From positions 124,001 to 188,000 of the forward strand of contig JAFZOK010000013.1 in assembly GCA_017550655.1 (NCBI GenBank): DNA of 64,000 bases. Reading direction: 5' to 3'. This DNA is from Bacteroidales bacterium. Its GTDB lineage: Bacteria > Bacteroidota > Bacteroidia > Bacteroidales > UBA932. Below are positions 54,753-63,803 of the stretch, one piece after another (positions within the stretch are counted from its first letter, which is position 1; each line of letters opens with the position of its first letter). The position numbers were made by a program, and so were the translations under genes. The notes below the pieces were generated by a model. The model worked only from the letters and a program-made list of their open reading frames with translations. It made no database searches and was not told where the DNA came from.

Positions 54753-56024
54753 ATGGAAAACAAAAAGAACCCAACCGGTTACTCCTGGATAAGACAGTTG
54801 CTCATCAGTATTCTAGGCACCTCTATCGGCGTCGGTCTGACATTTGGAGTCAACCGCCTCGTGGACAGCAGCAAGCAGCGGGAAGCCCGGCACCAGACAG
54901 CAATTATGGCTGTGTGCGACATCGACGAGATTTCCCAAAGCCTCAAGGAAGAAATCCGGCTGGAAGACAGCCTGTTCAAGGTAACTATGTATGTGGCTAC
55001 CCACCAGGAGCTTATAGACTCCCTGCCGATAGACACGCTTGATATGGCATTCAAATACCTGTATGACGATCCTATGGAGGTGAAGAGCTGGACAGCAGAT
55101 ACAAAGGAGAATGCCTTCAACAGCGGTATAGACGCCCGCATGAATCTTGGGAACAATAAGTTCTACGATAATATCCAGACGTGCTACTATATGCGCCGCT
55201 CACTGATAAAAGTAATGGAGGAGGCTCCTGTGTTCTGCCGTCCAATCAGTAAGGACGTCTACGAGGATTTCCTTCAGAAGCTGCCTCCAGCCGCAATAGA
55301 TTATAACGGAATTCCACACCCCAATGCCAGGCGGATGATGATGAAGCAGGTTTTTGCACAAGGCCTGACAACTCTCTATATCAAACGCTACTTCTCCAGA
55401 AGGAACGCCTATATACTGGCCGCCAACAAGCTGGAATTGCTGAACCGGGAGAACAAACTGCTGATGAACATCACAGACAAGGAGATAGAAACATATCTCA
55501 AAAAGAATTCGGATAATGTTTCCGACCGGATTTCTGCAGATATGATAGCGGGTACCTGGGAGGCTGGCCTTAACAACAACCAGCAGACGTTTGTGTTCCA
55601 CGGAGACAGTACCGTGGAGAAGACTTTCAAGATGGAAGGAAGTTTCCAGATTGTGCTCCCTGAAGAACAGGAAGAGCTATTTGTGCTTACCCCATTGACC
55701 ATCTTCTTGAAAGGACGGTGGTCTCTTAAGGGAGACTCTCTGATTACAGACTTTGATGCCAGTACTGTAGAACTGCTCTCTTTTGACATGGACGTCAGCA
55801 ACTTCCCTCAGGCCGCACTGGAACGGCTGAAAGACAGCCTGGAAATCAAGAAAGAAATGATGAAGAACTATATCCTGGATGGTTTAAGGCATCAGACTTT
55901 CAAGGACGTATGCGCTGTCTCCCTTGACAGGAGCGCCAGCACGATGATGTGGTCAGAAGAAACAATCAACCCAACCGGCAAGAAAGAAACAACCACGCTG
56001 CAACTCTACCGGAAACCCAAGTAG
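54753..56024 (+). CDS. Membrane-anchored protein of unknown function with lipocalin-like C-terminus
   Basis: 423 aa. One transmembrane helix near 14-34 follows a short N-terminus; the large remainder should be periplasmic or cytoplasmic. The middle (about 40-260) is helical, and about 265-420 contains GTWEAGLNNNQQTF and later short strands that resemble small lipocalin-like domains used in Bacteroidetes lipoproteins. No enzyme motif is seen. Last gene of the operon; its 3' end is followed by the tRNA-Glu terminator on the opposite strand. Confidence 0.6.
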   Translation: MENKKNPTGYSWIRQLLISILGTSIGVGLTFGVNRLVDSSKQREARHQTAIMAVCDIDEISQSLKEEIRLEDSLFKVTMYVATHQELIDSLPIDTLDMAFKYLYDDPMEVKSWTADTKENAFNSGIDARMNLGNNKFYDNIQTCYYMRRSLIKVMEEAPVFCRPISKDVYEDFLQKLPPAAIDYNGIPHPNARRMMMKQVFAQGLTTLYIKRYFSRRNAYILAANKLELLNRENKLLMNITDKEIETYLKKNSDNVSDRISADMIAGTWEAGLNNNQQTFVFHGDSTVEKTFKMEGSFQIVLPEEQEELFVLTPLTIFLKGRWSLKGDSLITDFDASTVELLSFDMDVSNFPQAALERLKDSLEIKKEMMKNYILDGLRHQTFKDVCAVSLDRSASTMMWSEETINPTGKKETTTLQLYRKPK

Positions 56025-56040
56025 AATCGCACAAAAAGAA

Positions 56041-56070
56041 AAGAGGAAAACTCTTTCGAATTTTCCTCTT
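56041..56070. terminator. Hairpin between the unknown membrane protein gene and tRNA-Glu
   Basis: Perfect 10-base stem (56041-56050 with 56061-56070) with A/T-rich flanks on both sides, serving the plus-strand operon and the minus-strand tRNA. Confidence 0.8.
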
Positions 56071-56073
56071 GTG

Positions 56074-56145
56074 TAGGAGATAGGAGAATCGAACTCCTAT
56101 TTAGGGAATGAGAATCCCTTGTCCTAACCGTTAGACGAATCTCCC
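56074..56145 (-). tRNA. tRNA-Glu (anticodon CTC)
   Basis: 72 bases folding into a cloverleaf: acceptor GGGAGAT with ATCTCCT, D-arm with GTCTAACGGTTAGGAC, anticodon stem AGGGA/TCCCT with loop TTCTCAT (anticodon CTC, reading GAG), T-arm AGGAG/CTCCT with loop TTCGATT. Discriminator A; CCA is not encoded. Pair 1-72 is G-U, which is unusual. Confidence 0.92.
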
Positions 56146-56164
56146 TTGTCCCCGATTGGGACTG

Positions 56165-56194
56165 CAAAGATATGAAATAGTTTCTATTCTGCAA
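56165..56194 (-). promoter_or_regulatory. Promoter of tRNA-Glu
   Basis: On the minus strand TTG (56194-56192) and TATCTTTG (56172-56165) are separated by 19 bases. The start would be near 56160, 15 bases before the mature tRNA. Confidence 0.65.
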
Positions 56195-56202
56195 GTTTTC
56201 TT

Positions 56203-57144
56203 TTAGTAGCGGTCGCTGTCTGGAGTGGTCTCTTCGCTCTTTATGAGTTCAACCGCAGCCTGCTCTCCAAGGGAAAGGGTTATGGTGCTGTTGTCTTCTA
56301 CAGGCTTGTACCAGTCCTTGGAAGAAAAGTAATCTTTCAGGTCTTTAGATGCGAAATTGTAGCCGTGGCGGGCAAGGATCTCGTTGCGCATAATGCGGAG
56401 GGTCTTCTTGTCAAAGCCCCTTACCATAGACCTGTTTATCAGCATCATGCTAGTCCAAGGGAAACGTCCCTCACCCTTGTCTATGTACTTGAGGCGGGCG
56501 TAAAGGGAACCTTTGCTCCAGTAATCATTACTCTCGTCGTAAGAGGCATTGTACAGTTCCATCCCGGTGAGAGTTATATCGTAGAAGAAACTGTTATTGC
56601 CAACGGTTATGATATTTGAAGGAGTGTCGTACTCTTCACCGAATTTGAAGGATGTCTTATTCGGAACAAGATTTCCGAGAATGCAGTCTCCGTAGTCAAA
56701 AAGATACTTCTGCCCCTTCTCGTCTGTGTATTCCCCGTTCATCTGCGCCATCTGGTCAAATGTCATTTTATCGTACAGGTTATCATCGTCAGCATAGCGG
56801 AACACTATCTCCGAAAGCAGGCCATTGTGGAAAACCTCCAGGAAATGCCATGCATTCTTTTGGTCATAGATATATTTTACAATGTCCCCGGCCTTGCCTA
56901 TCGCAGCATAGTCACTGTCTTCGTCAAGACTTGTAAGGGTGTATACCCCAGCCGTTTCCGTTGGCTTGAGGCCAAAACGGTAACCACCCTCGTGGCAGGA
57001 ACCGCCCATAAATGTCAGGTTGTCTTCAGTGCCGTTCATAATGAAGATGAGGTCTCCGGTTATCCAGTTGTATTTTCCCTTGAACTGGGAAAAAGCGCCG
57101 GCGCAGACAAAAAGCAGCGCAAGAGTAATCAGTATCTTTTTCAT
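56203..57144 (-). CDS. Exported protein with C-terminal YARHG domain
   Basis: 313 aa. Signal peptide MKKILITLALLFVCAGAFSQ. The N-terminal 230 residues are beta-rich with Asp/Gly/Tyr patches and no recognised family. Residues about 265-305 have IMRNEILARHGYNF and DYFSSKDWYKP, the YARHG pattern, a short extracellular domain of unknown role often in lipoproteins and wall-associated proteins. The ATG at 57144 is chosen over 57177 for the signal peptide. Confidence 0.75.
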   Translation of the reverse strand: MKKILITLALLFVCAGAFSQFKGKYNWITGDLIFIMNGTEDNLTFMGGSCHEGGYRFGLKPTETAGVYTLTSLDEDSDYAAIGKAGDIVKYIYDQKNAWHFLEVFHNGLLSEIVFRYADDDNLYDKMTFDQMAQMNGEYTDEKGQKYLFDYGDCILGNLVPNKTSFKFGEEYDTPSNIITVGNNSFFYDITLTGMELYNASYDESNDYWSKGSLYARLKYIDKGEGRFPWTSMMLINRSMVRGFDKKTLRIMRNEILARHGYNFASKDLKDYFSSKDWYKPVEDNSTITLSLGEQAAVELIKSEETTPDSDRY

Positions 57145-57165
57145 CGCGATAAATATTGGTACGAA

Positions 57166-57173
57166 CAAAGATA
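57166..57173 (-). promoter_or_regulatory. -7 element for the YARHG gene
   Basis: TATCTTTG on the minus strand, 22 bases before the ATG at 57144. No -33 box at the usual spacing. Confidence 0.4.
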
Positions 57174-57194
57174 GCAAATCTTGCCCAATTTGAT

Positions 57195-57202
57195 TAAATT
57201 TG
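57195..57202 (+). promoter_or_regulatory. -7 element for the beta-lactamase-fold gene
   Basis: TAAATTTG, 27 bases before the ATG at 57229. -33 box not found. Confidence 0.4.
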
Positions 57203-57228
57203 TAAGTTAGTGCAAAGTACTCGGCGAT

Positions 57229-58425
57229 ATGAACAGCAAACTGAACAAAATTTTATGCGGAGCCGGCCTGATTCTGGCGGTTGTGGCTATTTCCATCCGC
57301 CTTGCCGGCTGCAACAACAAGGAAAAAGCCATGGAACAGAGACAGGCTATGTTTGAAGACTCTCTCCTGACTATGATCAGGGAGCACAACATCCCTATGA
57401 TTCAGGTAAAGTACACCGCCCCCGGAGACAGCGTTTACTGCCAGGTTGGAGTAACGCCTTGGTCTACGGAAAAACCGGTTGCAATTGACTCCACCGAATT
57501 CAGCTACAGGGAGACCGGAAAGGCAGACTACGAGAAAGATGCTGTCTTCCAGGCCGCATCGCTGAGCAAAGTGGTGTTTGCCTACACCGTGCTGAAAATG
57601 TACGACAAGGGAGAGATAGACATAGACCGCCCTCTGTACGAATACACGGATATAGACCGCTTTGTGGATAAGGATATGGCAAAAAAACTGACCGCAAGGC
57701 TGATACTTATGCACCGCAGCGGAATAGACGACTGGGCCGCCAGCCCGTCTTCGGATGCCTGGCCAACCGCCCCTATCAACTTCACGTTCCCGGTGGATTC
57801 AATCTTCGGATATTCCGGAGAAGGATATGCCTTCCTGCAGAGGGCAGTGGAAGCAATCAAGGGAAAAGACATCCAGTCCATCGCCAAGGAATATGTGTTT
57901 GAACCTTTGGACATGCCGCTCTCTTCCTACGAGTGGATTCCGGAATTCGAGGGTATAACCACAGCTTCCGTAAAGCGCAACGGAGAAAGCCAGGGCGTAA
58001 GGCAATTCCCGAGGCAGAATGTGGCCTATACGCTTAGGACCAACGCTATAGATTATACCAAGTTCCTTAAGGCAATTATGAACGGAACAGGTCTAAGTGC
58101 TGAGAGCCATGCCCTGATGATAACCCCTTGCAGCGGACTTGCAACGCAGTTCCCTCCGAAGGTAAGGCCAATCGACGAGAAGAAGACAATCTTCTGGGGC
58201 CTTGGAATCGGAATAGAGGAAAACCCTCATTACGGCAGGGTGCTCTGGCACTGGGGAGACAACGGAAATACCAAGGCTCTGTTCATAATCCTTCCGGCAC
58301 AGAAGAAGACTCTGGTATATTTCGCAAACAGCGGAGCGGGCCACGAAATCGCCAACCGTGTGCTGAACCTTTTCCTCGGCGACAAGACTCCTTTCGACAT
58401 CGAAGACTGGATCAACCAGGAATAG
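57229..58425 (+). CDS. Serine hydrolase of the beta-lactamase/PBP4-like family
   Basis: 398 aa lipoprotein-like or membrane-anchored protein (hydrophobic run 7-26, then GCNNK with Cys near 28). The class C-type active site shows SLSK at S111-K114 and a late HWGDNGN (HxG), with GEGY as candidate for the YxN element. Relatives are esterases, D-aminopeptidases and transpeptidase-like hydrolases; resistance function is unlikely. The next gene starts 12 bases later, so it may be co-transcribed with the lipid/polyketide operon or simply adjacent. Confidence 0.8.
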   Translation: MNSKLNKILCGAGLILAVVAISIRLAGCNNKEKAMEQRQAMFEDSLLTMIREHNIPMIQVKYTAPGDSVYCQVGVTPWSTEKPVAIDSTEFSYRETGKADYEKDAVFQAASLSKVVFAYTVLKMYDKGEIDIDRPLYEYTDIDRFVDKDMAKKLTARLILMHRSGIDDWAASPSSDAWPTAPINFTFPVDSIFGYSGEGYAFLQRAVEAIKGKDIQSIAKEYVFEPLDMPLSSYEWIPEFEGITTASVKRNGESQGVRQFPRQNVAYTLRTNAIDYTKFLKAIMNGTGLSAESHALMITPCSGLATQFPPKVRPIDEKKTIFWGLGIGIEENPHYGRVLWHWGDNGNTKALFIILPAQKKTLVYFANSGAGHEIANRVLNLFLGDKTPFDIEDWINQE

Positions 58426-58437
58426 AACCACCGGCTG

Positions 58438-59802
58438 ATGGAATTGCGGAAAACATTCAAGGGCGGGCTTTACTATATGGGCTTCAAGGAGTTCATACGT
58501 CTCCTTTTCAACCATTTCCTCTACAGGAAGGTTTACAGTATCGGAGACGGAAAGATCCTTCCGGACGGCAAGGCGCAGGTGATAGCATCCAACCACCAGA
58601 ACTGCCTGGTGGACGCTATTGCAGTTATGCTGGCCTTCAAGGGGCCGGGAAGAAGGCCTTTCTTCTGGGCGAGGGCGGACATCTTTGCAGTCAACCGGTT
58701 GCTGGAGAAATACCTGAGGTTCCTTGGCATTATGCCGGCTTTCAGGATGGATCACGAGGGGATGGAGGATGTGGGAAAGAACGGCGCCTCCTTTGAAGAA
58801 AGCTACCATCTTCTCACTCACGGGCAGAGCGTGATGATATTCCCCGAGGCCGGCCATCAGGACAAGAGGTTCCTGGGGCACTTTACCGGCGGCTACACCA
58901 CAATGGCTTTCAAGGCCGCGGAACAGACCGGATTCGAAAAGGAAATCTTCATACTTCCCGTAGCCAACCATTACTCCAACTACTTTGGAATGAGGAGGGA
59001 GATGTGCGTGATGTTTTCAGATCCGGTATCGCTGAAGCCTTACTATGAGCTCTACAAGGAAAAGCCGAGGACCGCGATGAGGGAAGTCAACCAGGTTGTA
59101 CGCGAGGCCATCTCCTCCATGATGCTGGACATACAGGACCTTGACAACTACCAGGCCATAGATTTCCTCAGGACAAACTACGGCAAGTCCTTTGCCTTCA
59201 TCCGCAAGAAACCGTACGGGACCCTTCCGGAAAAACTCGCGGCGGAAAAAGAATTCACGGCATCTCTGGACGGTCTGGAAGAAGAAACGAAAAAGTCCGT
59301 TTACAGCCAGGCGGAGAATTTGCGGAAAGGGCTTGAAGAAAGCCGGCTGAAATTCGAATCGCTGAGCAGGAAACCATCCTGGACTTCAACGATATTGAAG
59401 ATTGTGGGCCTTGTGGCACTGCTGCCTCTTTGGATATTCTCCCTGTGGCCGAATTTCCTTCTGTACCACATCCCTAAGCGGCTGACAAAAAGAACGGGAG
59501 ACAAGATGCTTTTGTCCTCGTTCCTGCTTGCTGTTAACGCCGTAATAGCCATACCGCTTTTCACAGTGGTTTCCTTTGCTCTGGTGTGGTGGCTGCTCAC
59601 CATCTATATGGCTGTCCTCTACGTTCTTCTGATGCCGTTCCTGGCCCTTCTGTGCTGGTACTATACAGAATGGTGGGCATCCATAAAGCAGGATTTGAGG
59701 CTTCTGGAATTTTATAAGAAATCAAAAATTGCTAACTTGCGCACTTTAAGGAAAGAGAGCGAAAAACTGGAAGACCGGCTGTGGTCTTTGTTCAAGATAT
59801 GA
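58438..59802 (+). CDS. PlsC-like acyltransferase
   Basis: 454 aa. The NHxxxxD motif is NHQNCLVD near 47-54 and the second block FPEAGHQDKR near 136-145 replaces the usual FPEG(T/G). A C-terminal third with two or three membrane helices (about 320-410) and a basic tail anchors it. Such proteins acylate glycerophosphate, but members in polyene or lipid clusters may transfer an unusual acyl group. Its stop overlaps the ketosynthase start (ATGA), showing tight coupling. Confidence 0.8.
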   Translation: MELRKTFKGGLYYMGFKEFIRLLFNHFLYRKVYSIGDGKILPDGKAQVIASNHQNCLVDAIAVMLAFKGPGRRPFFWARADIFAVNRLLEKYLRFLGIMPAFRMDHEGMEDVGKNGASFEESYHLLTHGQSVMIFPEAGHQDKRFLGHFTGGYTTMAFKAAEQTGFEKEIFILPVANHYSNYFGMRREMCVMFSDPVSLKPYYELYKEKPRTAMREVNQVVREAISSMMLDIQDLDNYQAIDFLRTNYGKSFAFIRKKPYGTLPEKLAAEKEFTASLDGLEEETKKSVYSQAENLRKGLEESRLKFESLSRKPSWTSTILKIVGLVALLPLWIFSLWPNFLLYHIPKRLTKRTGDKMLLSSFLLAVNAVIAIPLFTVVSFALVWWLLTIYMAVLYVLLMPFLALLCWYYTEWWASIKQDLRLLEFYKKSKIANLRTLRKESEKLEDRLWSLFKI

Positions 59803-61019
59803 AAAGAAGAGTTGTCATTACAGGAATGGGAATATACTCCTGCCTCGGAAAGACTTTGGACGAGGTCAGGGATTCCCTCTACTACGGAAAAAGCGGCATA
59901 GTGTTCGATCCCGTAAGAAAGGAACTGGGATTCCTGTCCGCCTTGACGGGGCACGTGGAAATCCCTAATCTCAAGGGAATCCTCAGCCGTAACCAGAGAG
60001 TCTATATGCCGGAACAGGCAATGTACGCATATTGCGCCACGGCGGATGCGCTAAGGGACGCCCGCATAGACCAGGAGTATCTGGACAGCCACGAGGTGGG
60101 CATTCTCTACGGAAACGACTCCAGCGCAGACCCGGTAGTAGCCAGCGTGGATTCCATGAGGCAGAAGGGAGACACCTCCCTGATCGGCAGCGGCGGAATC
60201 TTCAAGAGCATGAACTCCACAGTCACGATGAACCTCTCCTGCATATTCAAGCTCAAGGGAATAAACCTTACCGTAAGCGGCGCCTGCGCCAGCGGAAGCC
60301 ATTCCATCGGCTGGGGAAGCATGCTCATCCAGAACGGGCTGCAGAATATGGTGATCTGCGGCGGAGCGCAGGAAGTGAATCCATTCTCAGTATGCAGCTT
60401 CGACGGAATCGGAGCTTTCTCCAAGAGGGAGAGCGAGCCTGAGAAGGCATCCCGCCCGTTCGACCGCCACAGAGACGGACTTGTTCCTTCCGGCGGTGCT
60501 GCCACTGTCATTCTGGAAGACTATGAGAGCGCCGTCAAGAGAGGCGCCCCTATTATCGCCGAGGTACTAGGATACGGCTTCTCTTCCAACGGAGACCACA
60601 TCTCCGTTCCGAATGTGGACGGCCCGGCAAGGAGCCTGAAGATGGCGCTTGCGCATTCCGGACTTACTCCGGCCCGGATCGGCTACATAAACGCCCACGC
60701 CACCAGCACAATGGTGGGAGACCAGAACGAGGCCAAGGCCATCTACCAGGTATTCGGAGACGTTATGCCGCCTGTCACCAGCACCAAGAGCCAGACCGGC
60801 CACGAAATGTGGATGGCGGGAGCAAGCGAGGTAATCTACTCCATACTGATGATGAAGGGCGGCTTCATCGGGGCAAACGTCAACTTCGAGGAGCCTGACG
60901 AGGACTCAGCCAAGCTGAACATTCCGGCAAAGAGAATAGAGAGAAGCTTCGACACGTTCCTTTCCAATTCCTTCGGATTCGGCGGAACCAACTCCACGCT
61001 TGTGGTCAAGAACCTTTGA
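59799..61019 (+). CDS. Beta-ketoacyl-ACP synthase (FabF/KAS II-like)
   Basis: 406 aa condensing enzyme. Nucleophile C163 in SGACASGSH, catalytic His in NAHATST near 302 and in TGHEMWMAGA near 336; the Lys in the SKT/TKSQTG segment is also present. Unlike housekeeping FabF it lies with an acyltransferase, its own ACP, an MMPL exporter and an oxidoreductase. That company is seen in aryl polyene/flexirubin-type and unusual lipid pathways. The start ATG overlaps the preceding stop. Confidence 0.9.
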   Translation: MKRRVVITGMGIYSCLGKTLDEVRDSLYYGKSGIVFDPVRKELGFLSALTGHVEIPNLKGILSRNQRVYMPEQAMYAYCATADALRDARIDQEYLDSHEVGILYGNDSSADPVVASVDSMRQKGDTSLIGSGGIFKSMNSTVTMNLSCIFKLKGINLTVSGACASGSHSIGWGSMLIQNGLQNMVICGGAQEVNPFSVCSFDGIGAFSKRESEPEKASRPFDRHRDGLVPSGGAATVILEDYESAVKRGAPIIAEVLGYGFSSNGDHISVPNVDGPARSLKMALAHSGLTPARIGYINAHATSTMVGDQNEAKAIYQVFGDVMPPVTSTKSQTGHEMWMAGASEVIYSILMMKGGFIGANVNFEEPDEDSAKLNIPAKRIERSFDTFLSNSFGFGGTNSTLVVKNL

Positions 61020-61040
61020 TAACAAATAAAAACCTAAAAT

Positions 61041-61289
61041 ATGACAAAAGAAGAACTGATTGCCAAAACCATTGATATTCTGGCAGATGAATTCGAGGTA
61101 GAAAAGGAGGACATCACTCCTGATGCAGACATCAAGAAGACTCTGGATCTCGACAGTCTCTCTCTGGTTGACCTTGTAGCCCTGATTGAAGAAACCTTCG
61201 ACATCAAGATCAAGGGCACGGACCTGATGAAGACAACCACTTTCAGCCAACTCTACGACTTCCTCTTCGAGAGAATCAGCGCAAAATAA
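61041..61289 (+). CDS. Acyl carrier protein
   Basis: 82 aa, acidic, with the phosphopantetheine site Ser in DLDSLSLVDL near 36-45. It likely carries growing chains for the neighbouring ketosynthase rather than serving general fatty acid synthesis. Starts 21 bases after the ketosynthase and ends immediately before the exporter start. Confidence 0.92.
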   Translation: MTKEELIAKTIDILADEFEVEKEDITPDADIKKTLDLDSLSLVDLVALIEETFDIKIKGTDLMKTTTFSQLYDFLFERISAK

Positions 61290-63803
61290 ATGACCCGTCT
61301 GGCCCTGGCCGTCTACCGCTTTTTCAGGAAGAGGCGCGCGGTATTCTACATAACCCTCCTGGGCAGTTTCATCCTGCTGGCCTGGCTGGCCGGCCGGATG
61401 TACTATGAGGAGGATATTACCAAACTCCTCCCGGCAACGGAAGAAAACAGCGGCGTCAGGTATGTCTTTGACAAGCTCAGAGTCAAGGACAAGATATTAG
61501 TGGAGCTAAGGATCACGGATACCACTATGTCCCCACAAGATATGGTGGACACGCTTGTAAGCGCTTCCGACAGGCTCTGCGATTCCATTAAGGCTCACGA
61601 CAAGGGCGGCTATATGGAAGACATATTCAACAGGATAGACCCTTCTCTGCTGGAGGACGGAGCCTTCCTGATTCTGGACAACGCCCCTTGCTTCCTGGAC
61701 AGCACATTCTACCCGTCTCTTGACAACCTGCTGAACTCCAAGAGCCTGGATTCCCTTATGCAGAGCAATGCGGAACTTCTTGAAGAAGACGCTTCCGGAA
61801 TGTGGTACGACATTATCTGCAAAGATCCTCTGGCCTTCCGCAGCCTGGCGATGAAAAACCTCGCCTCAGCCGGAGGAGACCTCTCGGACGGTTCCGCCCA
61901 CAAGGAAAAGGGAAAGCTCACACTCACCGATTTCCATCTGATGAGTTCGGACAGCACCGTTGCCCTTGCTTATGTTTCTCCGGCGTTCCGGGCTATGGAC
62001 AGCAAGTCCGGCTCCCATCTGATAAGCCTGATCGAGGATGAGGCGGAAGAACTCTACAAGGTATGCCCGCAGGTAGAAGTTCTTATCTGCGGAAAATCCA
62101 CAAAGAGCGTCTACACTGCAAGGCGCATAAAGAAAGACCTGGTGCTGACCGTCAGCATTGCCCTGATTATCATCATACTTATAATCGGATATTGCTTCCG
62201 GACAAAGGATACGCTGCTGTATATGCTGATGCCTCTTGTCTGGGGAGTTGTGGCAGCCATAGCCGCCGTCTATCTCATCCAGGGGCAGATGTCCTTCATT
62301 GCGCTGGGCATCGGGTGCATCGTGATTGGAGTAGCTCTCAGCTACTGCATCCACATAATAACCCACCACAAGTACATTGCATCCGTTGAGCAGGTTATAA
62401 CGGACCAGGCAAAGCCGGTGGCTCTGGGATGCATCACAACCGTGGGCTCTCTCCTGGGACTGATTTTCACAAAATCATCTCTCCTCAGCGATTTCGGCCT
62501 GATGGCATCGCTGGTAATGGTGGGAACGACTCTGGCCGCCATATTCTTCCTTCCTCAATTCTTCAAGAACTCCACGGGCAAGAAAAACGACAAGGCATTT
62601 GAGGCAATCGAGAAGATTACCACCCGCCCGTACCACAAGAGCGGCTGGGTTATAATTCTGGTTGTCGTCCTGTTTGTCCTCAGCGTTATCTTCACTAGAG
62701 GAAGGGCCAACTTCGACACGGACCTTTTCCACCTTGCCTACAGCGACCCTAAGCTTGTAACTGCCGAACAGGTCTATGACACTAAACTCGAAAACGGCCT
62801 GCAGGTAAAGCACATAGCCGTGCGTTCAAAGGATCTGGACAGCGCCCTGGCCCTTAACCAGGTTCTGGCAAAGGAGTGCCAGGCACTTCAGGACAGGGGC
62901 CTGATAGCTTCCTTCAGCTCGGTTTCCAACCTTCTTCTCCCGTCCATTGAACAGGATGAAAGAATCAGCCTTTGGAACGCGTACTTTACATCGCAGAAGA
63001 AAGAGCAGGTCAAGAAAATGACCGCGGCCGCTGCCAATCGCAACGGCTTTGAAGCGGATATGTTCACTCCTTTCTACGAGGCTCTGGACAAGGAATATTC
63101 TCCAGTGGACGTGTTCTCGGGCGGAACCATTCCAAACGAGATAATGGGCAACTTCATCGAGAAGAACGAAGACGGAACCTACCTGGTTCTCACCGCAATA
63201 AAGACCAGAGACAAGGACAGCCTGTGGAGGGCCTCTGAAATACTAGCGGAGGGCGGTCATGACAAGGACAGAGCCCTGGCAAACGGGGTTGTCGTGATAG
63301 ACCCTCTGTTCTACACCACCAATATGCTGGAGATTATGGAAAGCGACTTCAACACCGTGCTGCTGATTTCCTCCATCTTCGTACTCGTAATCCTGCTACT
63401 GGCATTCAGGAACATTGTCCACGCCATCATAGCCTTCCTGCCTATGTTCATGAGCTGGTTCATGGTGCTTGGCTTCATGAAGCTCTTCGGCATAGAGTTC
63501 AACCTGATCAATATGGTCATCTCCACTTTCATCTTCGGAATGGGAGTGGACTACAGCATCTTCGTGATGGACGGCCTTATAAAGGGCAAGGAAAGGGAAG
63601 ATCTTCTCAAATACCACCGCAGCGCCATTTTCTTCTCCGCCGTGATGCTGATCCTGGCGGTAAGCAGCCTGTTGTTTGCCGTTCATCCGGCCATTTCCTC
63701 CATCGGCCTTTCAACCCTGGCGGGAATGATTTCCACAATCGTGATTACCTTCACCCTGCAGCCTTACCTGTTCTACAAGTGGGAGGCCTACAGACATAAA
63801 TGA
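61290..63803 (+). CDS. MMPL/RND-family exporter
   Basis: 837 aa with twelve predicted helices in two repeats: one helix near 17-35, a periplasmic domain to about 280, five helices (about 285-430), then a second copy with a helix near 450, a loop and five helices (about 690-825). GMGVDYSIFVMDG near 755 is the RND-type motif. MMPL exporters in this gene setting move lipid or polyene products to the outer membrane. Directly abuts the ACP gene (stop then ATG) and overlaps the next start. Confidence 0.88.
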   Translation: MTRLALAVYRFFRKRRAVFYITLLGSFILLAWLAGRMYYEEDITKLLPATEENSGVRYVFDKLRVKDKILVELRITDTTMSPQDMVDTLVSASDRLCDSIKAHDKGGYMEDIFNRIDPSLLEDGAFLILDNAPCFLDSTFYPSLDNLLNSKSLDSLMQSNAELLEEDASGMWYDIICKDPLAFRSLAMKNLASAGGDLSDGSAHKEKGKLTLTDFHLMSSDSTVALAYVSPAFRAMDSKSGSHLISLIEDEAEELYKVCPQVEVLICGKSTKSVYTARRIKKDLVLTVSIALIIIILIIGYCFRTKDTLLYMLMPLVWGVVAAIAAVYLIQGQMSFIALGIGCIVIGVALSYCIHIITHHKYIASVEQVITDQAKPVALGCITTVGSLLGLIFTKSSLLSDFGLMASLVMVGTTLAAIFFLPQFFKNSTGKKNDKAFEAIEKITTRPYHKSGWVIILVVVLFVLSVIFTRGRANFDTDLFHLAYSDPKLVTAEQVYDTKLENGLQVKHIAVRSKDLDSALALNQVLAKECQALQDRGLIASFSSVSNLLLPSIEQDERISLWNAYFTSQKKEQVKKMTAAAANRNGFEADMFTPFYEALDKEYSPVDVFSGGTIPNEIMGNFIEKNEDGTYLVLTAIKTRDKDSLWRASEILAEGGHDKDRALANGVVVIDPLFYTTNMLEIMESDFNTVLLISSIFVLVILLLAFRNIVHAIIAFLPMFMSWFMVLGFMKLFGIEFNLINMVISTFIFGMGVDYSIFVMDGLIKGKEREDLLKYHRSAIFFSAVMLILAVSSLLFAVHPAISSIGLSTLAGMISTIVITFTLQPYLFYKWEAYRHK

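Noticed and set aside
57229-58425. Antibiotic resistance beta-lactamase
   Set aside because: The protein only shares the fold and SxxK; composition and lipoprotein anchor match hydrolases of the class C-like family with other substrates.
58093-58971. 292-codon antisense frame opposite the serine hydrolase and acyltransferase genes
   Set aside because: Both plus-strand genes have clear catalytic motifs and conserved lengths; the antisense translation shows no recognisable pattern.
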